Below, one piece after another: positions 41,201-50,069 of a DNA stretch of 64,000 nt (position 1 is the first letter of the stretch; each line of letters opens with the position of its first letter). Source of the stretch: Watersipora subatra (lineage: Eukaryota; Bryozoa; Gymnolaemata; Cheilostomatida; Watersiporidae). The translations under genes and the position numbers were made by a program. Under the pieces are notes generated by a model. It saw only the letters and a list, made by a program, of their open reading frames with translations, made no database searches and had not been told where the DNA came from. The stretch spans positions 6,262,001-6,326,000 of the forward strand of contig NC_088711.1 in assembly GCF_963576615.1 (NCBI RefSeq), written 5' to 3'.

Positions 41201-43084
41201 TAGTGATGAGGCAGCATGGACATGTTGTTTTTAGTGCAATACTGCTCCACAAAAACGCAGTGCGAGTGAGTGCAAAGGTGGGTTATGGCACAAACTTTGC
41301 ACAGACTCTTCTCGTTCAAATCGACAGTTTGAAAAGTTCTAAAACCAAGTCCGGTCTCTCCAGATATTTCTCTGATAGTTAGGTGATGATCTGCATTGAC
41401 TAGTGACTTCACATTGTCAGTCGTTGAACAAGCTGTTGCTGGTCTGCCCAACCGTGCGTCATCTTCAGTGCTGTCTCTAACTTCATGAAAACTCTTGTGT
41501 CACTCATATACCTGTATTCCCTTTAGTGCACTATCTTCAAAAGCAGTGTTTAACATTTTAAGTGTCCAACTACCAGTTTCCATAATTTCACACAAAATTT
41601 AATGCAAGTATGCTGTTTCAATAAAGTATTTATTAAAAATAACCTAAAGCAATCAGTTGACCTTGATGTAACATTGGCTCACCTGAGAACCTTTTGTCAT
41701 ATCCTGGACTTTTGTCACAATTCCCACGAGATGTTTGCTGACATACACTGCAATAGAATTTCTCATTGTACATATATGCAAGTGTACACAGCACCATTCC
41801 AGGAACTTTTGATCAGACCTCGTATAGGTATAGACCTATCAGAAAATTTTTTTTAATTTTAGTTTCTCCCAATTTTGAATATGTACACCATAATGCTAAA
41901 AAGTCCTGTTTTGTATGACCACACACGTCTTAATCTAAGCACTTCAATTCATGTTTGTTGATGGTGCTAATTTGTGCATGTATGATCATACTATGTACAT
42001 TTTTATTTGCATATTTCAAGCCATGTAATTCAATCAATGCTTTAAAAACTGTTAAGCGGACATAACAAAGGTCTTTTGGGTGGCGCTTAGCCAGCTTTTG
42101 TTCTTGCGACCAGCCTGACACCTTCATGGGCATACTGCAACTTCCAAAAGGTTCTCTGTGCCTATAACGTGGTGGCAAGTAGCAGTGCGCTTGGTAATAA
42201 GAGTGGTTGTATCCTGTATTTCTCTTGCATCTGCAAGTGTAGATACGATAATACAGCAGTTTTGCTCACTGAGTACAACCATACTAAAACTGTCAAACTG
42301 ACCATTACGCGTAGCAATGTCGCACATCTTATACTGAGCACATTTGTGTCTTGTGTTTTGGATGATAATACATGTATTGCGTTTAGTAATGCACAAAACG
42401 ATTTTCTGAATAATGCATTCATTCATGTATCATTTTTAGACTACTGTTTAATTACTATAATGTATTATGAATAAGCATGCAGAACTTGAATAAACAAAGT
42501 GCTTTCACAATTATTTTATGTGACGTATTTCATGTCCTCTTTCAGTTAGCTTGGAGTGGTCGCTTCATGACATTTCTCACTACACCCATATTTGTGCTTT
42601 ATTGCCTTCTCTTGTAAAAAGAGGTGTTACTCCAAATGTGAAGTTGATGAGGTGATTCTGAAGAATCATTCATGTTAGGCATGTTCGTTGTAACATTACC
42701 ACAGATTGGTATTCATTAAATTTGTAGTCATTGTTGATTCTGCCTCGAGATATATGGTAATAGATGAGGTTATAACGTATTAATGAAACTGCTAGCTTCT
42801 TGGCATTCATTAGAAATAGTCCAATGAAAACGTACTCGTCTATTCGCTTTGCATTTTCTAAACTTGGTTTTAGGCTGGTTTCATAGATCACTGTCTAACC
42901 ATGTTGCGAATATTTTACCTTTTGTACTTTATTTTGGTGTTAATGTTTCATTCGTTAATTTGCTTACAGATCGTTCTATTTCTGGCCTCATCTAGTGGTT
43001 GCCGCTGGCGCATTGGGTATGCCTTCAAGACCAAGCGCAATTGCAACGAGGAAATCGACTCATTCGAATGGCTTTCATAAATAA
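23208..43084 (+). CDS. MBOAT2: Membrane-bound O-acyltransferase, MBOAT1/2 type (lysophospholipid acyltransferase)
   Basis: Twelve exons join in phase: 23208-23246, 23436-23581, 24482-24559, 25017-25109, 25487-25594, 29845-29977, 31813-31903, 32617-32715, 32920-33023, 34816-35013, 35649-35797, 42970-43084. The 1353 coding bases encode 450 residues and a TAA stop. All introns are GT..AG; the GTTAGA donor of exon 9 is the weakest. Family hallmarks appear in order: multi-pass hydrophobic N-terminus, MQYRVEVSNSLMVMAIKLTC, LGVLFGPAYHFNDYISFIKG, ARCKYYFCW, then exon 10 with DNWNVFTARWL (active-site Asn) and SATWHGFYPGY (His341, the invariant MBOAT histidine). The tail is LYDVITWFATV, then SFYFWPHLVV. 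The NWN and YPGY motifs favour MBOAT1/2 over LPCAT3 or MBOAT7. The enzyme should sit in the ER membrane and transfer acyl-CoA chains to lysophospholipids (Lands cycle). Substrate choice cannot be read from sequence. MBOAT1 and MBOAT2 cannot be told apart here. Confidence 0.9.
24198..24418. repeat. TA-rich microsatellite with CTG/CAG interruptions
   Basis: A run of TATATAC, TACTGTATATA and similar blocks in MBOAT intron 2. It is close to self-complementary throughout, so both strands show spurious open frames rich in Tyr and Ile. Confidence 0.9.
24568..24945. repeat. Minisatellite, 25-bp unit
   Basis: About 15 copies of a unit like GGTACTGTAGTACTTTATAT fill most of the 457-bp MBOAT intron 3. 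Each unit contains the palindrome GTACTGTAGTAC. Confidence 0.9.
25661..26510. repeat. Minisatellite, 20-bp unit
   Basis: About 42 copies of CTCAGTCTATCTCTTCTACA with single-base variants at the 3' end of the unit, in MBOAT intron 5. It is pyrimidine-rich on the transcribed sense strand and contains repeated CTTCTAC..CTCAG, which looks like a splice acceptor. Confidence 0.93.
26511..28849. other. MBOAT intron 5 middle section, no recognised content
   Basis: Ordinary AT-rich intron sequence between two arrays. Short open frames at 26770-26961 and 27110-27304 show no motif. Confidence 0.45.
28850..29640. repeat. Minisatellite, 22-bp unit
   Basis: About 35 copies of CATGGGTTACGCACCTATCTGA, with diverged copies at both edges and near-identical ones in the centre, in the 3' part of MBOAT intron 5. 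Confidence 0.92.
30115..31138. repeat. Minisatellite, 28-bp unit
   Basis: About 37 copies of a unit made of CTGTTACTGTAACTCTCTGT plus ACCATGGG, in MBOAT intron 6. The part GTTACTGTAAC is an imperfect palindrome in every copy. The unit length drifts by a base in a few copies. Confidence 0.92.
33541..34352. repeat. Minisatellite, 18-bp unit
   Basis: About 45 copies of TTGTACACGTATTCAAGG, with the three-base core varying (ACACGT, ACATGT, ACACAT, ACATGC), in MBOAT intron 9. The period is a multiple of three and few variants create stops, so several frames stay open for about 300 codons. It directly follows TTTTACTTTCAG, a good splice-acceptor match. Confidence 0.93.
36330..36390. repeat. AT palindrome
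   Basis: A TA-rich inverted repeat (ATATAATATAGATATATAAT against its complement) in MBOAT intron 11. Likely a simple cruciform-prone microsatellite. Confidence 0.6.
36885..37060 (+). mobile_element. tRNA-derived SINE
   Basis: The head resembles a tRNA gene: TGGCAAGTGGTAGCA (A box) and, about 35 bases later, GGGTTCGATTCCC (B box). There is no cloverleaf acceptor pairing or normal 3' end, and an unrelated body follows. I read it as a pol III SINE rather than a functional tRNA. The 3' end is approximate. Confidence 0.6.
37609..39407. repeat. Minisatellite, 20-21-bp unit, left block
   Basis: About 88 copies of a unit like CAGTGGTGTATGAAATAACC, alternating between 20 and 21 bases (TCAG, CCAG, TCCAG). 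A higher-order pattern shows repeated blocks containing CTCATTTGGTG and CCAAGTGGT roughly every 370-400 bases. MBOAT intron 11. Confidence 0.93.
39408..40697. mobile_element. Non-autonomous hAT-type element inserted in the minisatellite
   Basis: The left end CAGGGGTGTCAAAC and the right end GTTTGACACCTGTG are inverted repeats with two mismatches. The flanks GTGTATGA and GTGAATGA form an 8-bp target duplication with one mismatch. The 3' end also has the GGCCACATGTGGCCCGCC palindrome seen in hAT copies of this kind. Length is 1290 bp. No transposase frame remains, so it depended on another copy for movement. Confidence 0.75.
40698..40800. repeat. Minisatellite, 20-21-bp unit, right block
   Basis: About five units of the same array as 37609-39407, separated from it by the hAT element. 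Confidence 0.88.
40880..41828 (-). mobile_element. Mariner-type transposon with decayed transposase
   Basis: Terminal inverted repeats: left CTCTGATCCAAAAGTTCCAG, right (reversed) GTCTGATCAAAAGTTCCTGG. On the minus strand, 41451-40981 encodes GRPATACSTTDNVKSLV followed by ISGETGL, the mariner helix-turn-helix linker. It then has NLTSCDFWLFPTLKL, the third catalytic Asp block, and RFDSVELIQ. The middle of the catalytic domain (first two acidic residues) is deleted. The part before the GRPAT linker lies in another frame at 41460-41560. Confidence 0.78.
41830..42969. other. End of MBOAT intron 11
   Basis: Several overlapping 80-100-codon frames lie on both strands at 41930-42474, but no family is recognised and none has splice support. 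The intron ends at the TTGCTTACAG acceptor before exon 12. Confidence 0.4.
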
Positions 43085-43189
43085 CAATCATGCTGAACGC
43101 TTACATTTTGTTGTCTTAATCTTTGCAGCAATTTTTTACTCTCCACAATTATATTTTGTAAATTTTTGATTTGCTCAAAAGGTTCGGAG

Positions 43190-43195
43190 AATAAA
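43190..43195 (+). terminator. Poly(A) signal of the MBOAT gene
   Basis: AATAAA lies 106 bases after the MBOAT stop codon, and cleavage is expected about 10-30 bases further on. Confidence 0.65.
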
Positions 43196-43237
43196 ATTAA
43201 TAATGGAAGATGTGCATTGTTCTGGATGTTCTTTACA

Positions 43238-43243
43238 TTTATT
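43238..43243 (-). terminator. Poly(A) signal of the eS12 gene
   Basis: AATAAA on the minus strand lies 24 bases after the eS12 stop codon. Together with the MBOAT signal on the other strand it makes a very compact convergent end. Confidence 0.65.
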
Positions 43244-43266
43244 TGAGCATAAACAATGATTTTTGA

Positions 43267-46200
43267 CTACTGCTTGGTCTTAAAATGCTCATTGACAACG
43301 TCCAGACCAGGTGATTCTTTGCCATAGTCCTTAACGACCACACAGCTGCACCCAACTATCTTCCTTGCATTTCCTTCCTTGTCTATCTTGCATAAGCCAA
43401 CCCACTCTCCCAATTTCTTCTTGTCTGCAACCTGTTGAAAAGGAAATCAATACTCGAGTGTGACAGTTGAACTTTACCATAGTGGGAAAGTTTGCCGTTG
43501 TTGCAGCATTCTGCTAAGGCCCACAAACAGAAACTGTTGTATGTTGGTTGAATTTCTAGAGACTCACTAAAAGAATTTGACACTACCCAAGCAGATTCAA
43601 CAAATGGAAGGATTGCACATAATATTTAAGATTTAATACTATGCCTAGTGAAACTGCACTGTACTGAAAATGATACTGCGTGTACATTGCAAAACCTGTT
43701 TACCAAGTTTCAAACTAAGCTGCAATCTACTTCTGAGCAGCGTATTGTTTGATTTGTCAACTTCAGTGAAACTCGTATTAATCGCCCTCGGATATATCGA
43801 ACACATGGTTAACTCGAATGGATTTGCTTGGTCTGTTCCCACGCAATGATAAATGGCTTTAGATAACTCAACCGAAACTCCGTTAACTCGTACAGTTTTT
43901 GCAACAGTTTTGAGAATATCACTTCATTTCCAAGCCATAGAGATAAACATCGACTTTTAGTAGTTCTTAGGCCTCGTTATTACCAACATCGGCAAATATT
44001 TTCATTAACGACTTTTCTAAAGGTTTGCAAAAATCAAATTTTACCAAACATCTGCTTAGCGATAAGCCCTCCGAAAGCAAGAAAAGCGAGGTATAATTAG
44101 GATAACTTTAAAGTAGCATCGGCAAAATTGACAATGGGTTTTTAATAGTAAAGCAGTTTTGTAATAACTGACTTACTGAAAAATTGATCTTGGTTAAAAC
44201 GCTCGGTAGAAAAATATGTATATTTTTTCTGAGCGTTTTAACCGCGATCAAGTTTTGCCAATTTTAATCTGAGAACATCCTGGCAGTCACATCACCTAAA
44301 GCAACAAACAAATCTCAAGTGATAGTAAAATATCTATACTTTCTGATTAAAAATATTTAAAACTTCACGCGAGAGACCCTTTAACTTGCAACAAGCCATC
44401 TATGCTTTTGATTGATATATAGTTTGTATATGTACATATATCTACTGATAAATACATGCACTTATGACTGTCCTGATAACTTGAACGCTCTAATAACTCA
44501 AACACTTTTGCTTGGTCCCTTGAAGTTTGAGTTATCCATGTTTCACTGTATTTAGTTTTCATTTTTAGATGCAACGGATTACCATGTCCCTGTTTTATTT
44601 TTTCCCTCATACAGCGCTCAACACGATGTTTTTAGTCTTTGCCTTACATCATCTTTTTCGCCATACGATATCAAGAACAATTTTTCTCGCAATTAAAATT
44701 CGGCAGCGGGTGAGCTGAATACGTTGAAATAACCAAGATGCCGAGGTGCACAGAAACACTTTTCTCTTGATATGAAGTTGAATGCTAAATGTTGTATATG
44801 TTAAATAAAAGTTTTCTACAAACTTGTATTACCTGGGCATTCACCTAGTTGAATATATGTGCAATAAACTTCAGAATTCACAGTGGTGAAGTTTCGCTCA
44901 ATGTTTTTCAACATATATTACTAGTTAAATCTAAAACTAGTCATTGACAGCACAGCAATGATGGCTGCCGCGTGTGATGATCGAAAGTGACACTGTAAAC
45001 TTGTGTACGACGGTGTTAAATAAGATTTATCAATACTGATCTATAAATTGACTCGAAAAATTCACACTTAAAACCGTCTCCCAGGAACTCAACCTATACA
45101 CGAGTATATGGGTCACGATCTCAGAATCCATGGTTAAGTCACAAATCACGAAGCTGAGTTATCCGACATTGAAGCTGCATGAACTGAATTTATAATATTG
45201 GTAACGATTTTTGCAACACCTGCGTCCAGACCAATCAAAGAGTGATCTTTCCAAATCTGAAGTCAGTTTAGCCAATAGAAGTCTCCAACCATCGGAAAAA
45301 CCCCTTAAAGCCGTTGCTATGCTTAACAGGAAGTACTAAAAAATGGCATCCGATAAAATTAATCGACTTGTTTTTGCCGATTTTAAAAATAATTCTGACA
45401 TTTGGAGACTTTTAATGAGTACTTTGGTATTCCAACTGATGCCAAAAACAGTGAAAGTAAAGGGTATGATGACGATAGTTTAACAATTATAAGATTATTA
45501 TAATATTTAATTACAAGAATTACTATACGAATTTACAAGATTGGAGTATATAGTGTCCTATGGTGTTCAATATTTTACTGAGTTTATATTTGTATAAGGC
45601 TTTGTCGGTGATACTACAGCTGTGCCCAAAATCGCGATACAGATGGTTCCCAACCTACGAACGAATTACGTTCAGAACGATTGTTCGTAAGTTGCTTCAG
45701 TGCTATATTTTGTATTATAATTTATGTTTAAGGCCTATATAAGTAAATTGAAGGTTTATATAAGTATGTTTAAGGCTTGTATAAGTAACCTGTATTGGTT
45801 TGTACTGAATTTCTTTTTAAAATAAAATGGAGATAATACTTTGGTGGACGCCGGGCCATGACACTGCATTTCTTATTTATTGTATGTCTTGTCCTTTTTA
45901 TTATATTGTTGTTTTAATCGTTATGCTATCACTTATAGTTGTTTTTTATTTTTTGTATGTGTTGTCCGTTTATTATATCGATTGTTTCACTCGTTATGCT
46001 ATTGTTATATCTGATATACCGTCATAACATCACTTATCGTCACTTATATTGTTGTCATACCAACGCACTAGCGGTTCTATTTATTCACCTTGTTAGCCGG
46101 TGTTCTTACCGTTTGCCGGAACGGTTGATATTATTGTATACATATAAAGGAGTGCGCTCATTTAGTTGAGCAGAGCAGATGACCGTACGCTTCTCGGCTA

Positions 46201-49200
46201 GTGAAATTTCCTTTGCTAATTAAAAGCTGAGGCAACTACACTCTCTTATCTTTATTTATTAGTCTAGATCGTGCCAAGCAAAGGCCGGCAAACTCCTTTA
46301 CAATACGTACAGTAAAAATAAAAAAGTTCTTTGCGCACTGGAGATACGTTCACGCACCTATGAACTGCAACGAACTGAGTAGAGAAAGGTGGATGCTGGG
46401 TGGTGCTTCTCAGTAGTGCCTACGCGCAGACCTGTTCGTATGTACCATTGTTCGTAACTCGAATGTTCGTAAGTAGGGAACCGTCTGTACTGCCAAGCCG
46501 GTTTTAATATCTGCAAAATTAACCCTTTCGCAGACAAGTTTTTTGCGCAATTTGAGATCACCTGGGAAGATTAATTTTTCACAAATTGATTAAAAAAAAA
46601 TCATTGATTCATTTTTATTTATGATATTGTATATGAGTATTGTGTTTTTATTATACAGGTAAATACAAATAAACATTTATAAGTCAAATTCTTATATAAG
46701 TGTTTCTCTAGCTATAGTAATTTTGGAAGCATTTGTCCTTTCAGAGGCCTACACCAGTCTTGACATCATGTGCTTATTATTGTTCCTCTATAGCCTTTGA
46801 AGGATGCCATGACAGTAAAAGAAAGTTGTTGCACTCTGGGAAAATATTCAGAAAGCAGTAACAGAAGCATAAACAAGCTACAAACAAAAATCTCTACTTC
46901 ATTCAAATACGTTTTTATTTCAGATTTTTTATTCGCTTAGTATTGCAAAAACGATCGGTTTTTTTTTATCTCAAAACGGCTAATTTTTTGGTTTGCTAAC
47001 AGACAATATATTTTAGTTTACTATTTATTTAAATTAAAAAATGCAATAAGCCAACCAGAAATCAATTTATAAAACGTACGCATGGCGACATAATAGTCGC
47101 CTTGCCCATTGGCGTCAGTATCGCGAAACGACAATAATGTCGCTCTGCCTGCCAAAGGGTTAAGAATAAGTGGACTAATACATTTTTGATAGATATACAG
47201 CTATTTCTATGACAGTCAGCTAAAATCTGTTCAGATTTTTAAATTTAGCACAAATTTTTGTATATAAATACAGAAATTTAGATAAATATCAAATCTTGAC
47301 ATTGGTTGCTATGACGTTTTGAAATGTAAACAAAATTGTGCATTGGTTTTTGTTTTCTCAAACTTTAACACCAGTTTTCTCAGAACTATGTTTTCGCACT
47401 GATGGTGAACGTGCATTCGGTTTATTGACCATAAAATCTGCTGCAATTAAGCTAGAATCAATTTTGTTTTGCAAAATAACTGAGAATTTTCTCCTGCTAG
47501 TGTAGATAACTCCAAATGTCACACCTCCGACTTAAATAGTTTCTGAGATAATGATTCATATACTTGCATAAAATTTTAAACAGACTGAGACCAGGGTTGT
47601 GAACATCACGAAAAAAATCACTGCGCATGGATAAGTACTCACTGATGCCCACAGAAAAAATGCATTACCGTTGCAGTAAATTTGTCTTAATAACTATGTA
47701 GGTCACCACAGAGTATACATGCAGTACAACTATTTCCCAACACACACAGTAGGCAGTATTGGTATTACCTACTGCATGGTGTGCAGCACTAAACGCAGTA
47801 AAAACTTTTGGATTACACCGTACATACACACCACATTTTCTTAAAAACTCATCGCAGAAACAAATACCGAGTTGATTTTGACGCAATAACAACACGATTT
47901 CAAGATGCTGCACTCTTACTCACGATTGCTGGTCAATCGTGAGTAAGAGTGAACAGACAAATTAATCACAACGAGCATGTTCTGTATGGTTGAAATGGAG
48001 CTAGGAACTAGCTCTCACATCAACTCGGCATTCTTCAGCCTCTCAGCAGCCAGAACGTCTCAGGCAGACCAGGATGGTTGCAATGGACTAACATCAAACA
48101 GTAGCAACACGGTCATTCTACTGAGACCAGACAAGAGGCAAAGAAATAGGCTTTTAAACACCCTCGATTGCGGTAAGAACTTATTGCCAATGTGCAATAA
48201 CGGCGGAATCGCAATACAGATCACAAGAAAGCCAAGCCAATGGTGTAAGTTGAATCACCGTATCAACATCTTCATAATATGCTGTCTCATGTTTCGAAGA
48301 CAGCATTCACACAGTATGCATAAATTTCCAGAGTTTCAGGTAACGCGTCAGAGTAAATGCACAATAGATTGCAGTAGGCAATTTGTAGAAGTGCACATGC
48401 AGTAACAGCCAATGACTGTTGTACACTAAAAAGTTGTAACGCGCTGCAAAATTACTGCGCAATGCACTGCAATCCTAATGCATCAGTCAGAACCCTTGTG
48501 CAGACAAGCATAAAAACTGTTTGTCATTTAAATCTGCATTTTTACAGGACTAAGGATTGTTTTACCTTGATGATATCGATGCTGTGCTCAGCACAAAGGG
48601 CCTCAACGAGCTTGCTGTATTGCGCTTCATCACAATTCTCAGCCAGCACACAAAAATGAGCTTGACGCCTACAGAAATTAAAAGCAGCTTTGAGTGGCAA
48701 CAAAAATATTTTGGAGTGCAAAGCTACTGGACCAGAAGAGCTTGTGCAGTTTATCTTACCTATTAACCTTTTGAGTTTCTACCTTTTACGGCACATTATC
48801 ACTCAAATCAACACGTAGCTGTGCTATGGACCACAACGATTAGCTGTTTTGTGGTCATCACCAACGATAAGGTGTACACACTACGAGCGATTAACTGTCG
48901 ATGACCACTAACCAACAACCGATAGAAATAACGAATTTGTATTCCTGGTATCGCGTAGTCCTTTCTTTATCATTACATAAATCTTTGTGACATCACAGAA
49001 ACATGTTTCTGAATGACGTTGAGTTTCACAACTGTTGGAATTTGATTCGATGCCATCAACAGCCAATCAAAATGCTAACAGTTGTGTTTATTAGTATCAA
49101 AGTTCAATATGTTGTAAGTCCAACGTGAAAGCAACAATTACGTTGAATGCTCATAGCAAAATCTCGTCAGCAGCTAATCATTGCGGTCCATCGCACAGCT

Positions 49201-49884
49201 AAACATTGATTTAAGCGCTTGAACATTCAGCGATAACTAGTATAACTTCTTTAAAAACTTGAACACAATGTTGGACCAAAAATCAAAATAAAAGAAAACT
49301 AATAACATACTTGTCCAAAGCTTTGACACATTCCCGGACACCTTTAGCCAAACCATCTTGTATCATAGCATTTTTAAGAACTTCCTGAAGGGCTGTTGTC
49401 AAATCCATGGCGCCAGGGGCAGAAACCTCATCTCTGTAAAATACCATTCGCAAGATTAGACATCAATGACACTTCGAGGAAATTGTTACAAACTCTCACA
49501 GACAAAAAGACTTCTGTCCGCAAATTTAGCATTGGCAAGCCAAAATGCGACAATAATGGAGAATGAAACTGCTAAAAAGGTTCAACTCGAGATCATCATG
49601 AAATTTAGTGAATTACCTTTACTCATTGATGAATAAGAGCATCGCCAGGACAAACCTTATATTAGCGCTGGTAGCTTTTTGACAAAAAAATATATCTACC
49701 GGCGATATATATCCAACCAACCCTAAATCGACTAAAAATACTGATTTTCGAGCTTTACTTACGATTCCTATATCCATTGCGTCGAGCAGTATCGAACGCC
49801 AGCACTATATACACAGTTACACACCCTAACTTTTAAACGATGGCCTATGGATGAAATGTTATACAAAACTCACCCTTCCTGCAT
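43267..49884 (-). CDS. RPS12: Small ribosomal subunit protein eS12
   Basis: Coding exons on the minus strand: 49884-49874, 49433-49311, 48668-48566, 43431-43267. They join as GT..AG introns in phases 2,2,0 to 402 bases: 133 residues plus TAG (human eS12 is 132). Recognisable blocks are [64 protein letters not shown], and [14 protein letters not shown]. The protein belongs to the L7Ae/L30e-like fold and sits on the small subunit near the beak in eukaryotic ribosomes. A first non-coding exon lies at about 50058-50027. The last intron (5.1 kb) is long for a ribosomal protein gene and is loaded with transposon-type repeats. The gene converges with the MBOAT gene 182 bases away. Confidence 0.95.
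43764..44548. mobile_element. Non-autonomous Tc1/pogo-like element in eS12 intron
   Basis: The ends CAGTGAAAC and GTTTCACTG are 9-bp perfect inverted repeats, and subterminal blocks rich in AACTCGAA / GAGTTATC occur near both. The right flank is TA; the left flank is not clearly TA, so the left end may be eroded. 785 bp with no transposase. It contains the hairpin at 44188-44253. Confidence 0.5.
44188..44253. repeat. Long hairpin within the eS12 intron
   Basis: GGTTAAAACGCTC and GAGCGTTTTAACC are perfect inverted repeats around a 24-base AT-rich spacer that itself pairs in part (AGAAAAATAT / ATATTTTTTCT). The right arm and about 100 bases beyond it recur at 62270-62400. Confidence 0.7.
44560..44870. 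repeat. Diverged copy of the repeat at 59.8-59.95 kb
   Basis: Shares AATGTTGTATATGTTAAATA and surrounding order (CTTTTCTC, TTGATATGAAGTTGAA) with 59835-59900. Old dispersed repeat, no coding content. Confidence 0.4.
45640..46487. mobile_element. Non-autonomous Tigger/pogo-like DNA transposon
   Basis: The ends CAGATGGTTCCC and GGGAACCGTCTG are inverted repeats with one mismatch, flanked directly by TA on both sides, as in pogo/Tigger elements. Inner terminal blocks repeat TTACGAAC / GTTCGTAA in both orientations. The 848-bp interior has hydrophobic open frames at 45827-46169 but no transposase motif. Confidence 0.72.
46523..47159. mobile_element. piggyBac-like MITE
   Basis: TTAA flanks both ends, and the element starts CCCTTTCGCAGACA and ends TGCCTGCCAAAGGG. 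The TTAA target and the CCCTTT terminus are diagnostic of piggyBac-type elements. It is 637 bp with no coding capacity. Subterminal GGCGACATAATAGTCGCC is a palindrome. Confidence 0.7.
47164..48565. other. Remainder of eS12 intron 3
   Basis: A 142-codon forward frame (47977-48405) and a 66-codon forward frame over the eS12 exon are antisense to the gene and have no recognisable features. No convincing C/D or H/ACA snoRNA was found by eye in any eS12 intron, although such introns host them in vertebrates. Confidence 0.4.
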
Positions 49885-50026
49885 GTTGTCACAGGACGTC
49901 CTCCTGTAACAAAAATACACAAAATTATTAGCAAAAGGTATTTCCGAATAGTCATGATACAAGTGACGACAGATCGCACACAAATGCAATTAATTACTTC
50001 GATAGCGTTAGGAGGCTAATACTTAC

Positions 50027-50062
50027 GATGGGGTAAAAGGGCTGTATCGCGTAAAAAGAACA
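50027..50062 (-). promoter_or_regulatory. eS12 non-coding first exon with TOP-like pyrimidine start
   Basis: The minus strand reads TTCTTTTTACGCG and then reaches the donor CCATC|GTAAGT at 50027. A leader starting at the C of CTTTTT would match the 5' terminal oligopyrimidine rule of ribosomal protein mRNAs, which places translation under mTOR/LARP1-type control. The acceptor is probably TTGTTACAG near 49906, 22 bases before the ATG. Confidence 0.5.
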
Positions 50063-50069
50063 TGGGACG

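Noticed and set aside
41930-42474. Overlapping 80-100-codon frames on both strands in MBOAT intron 11
   Set aside because: No family motif or splice support. Both strands are open to a similar degree, as expected by chance.
45827-46169. Very hydrophobic forward frames suggesting a small membrane protein
   Set aside because: They lie wholly inside a TA-flanked transposon and overlap in two frames. AT-rich sequence gives such peptides by chance.
48821-49640. Possible box C/D snoRNAs in eS12 introns (GTGATGA and ATGATGA on the minus strand)
   Set aside because: No CTGA box or terminal stem at suitable distance was found for either.
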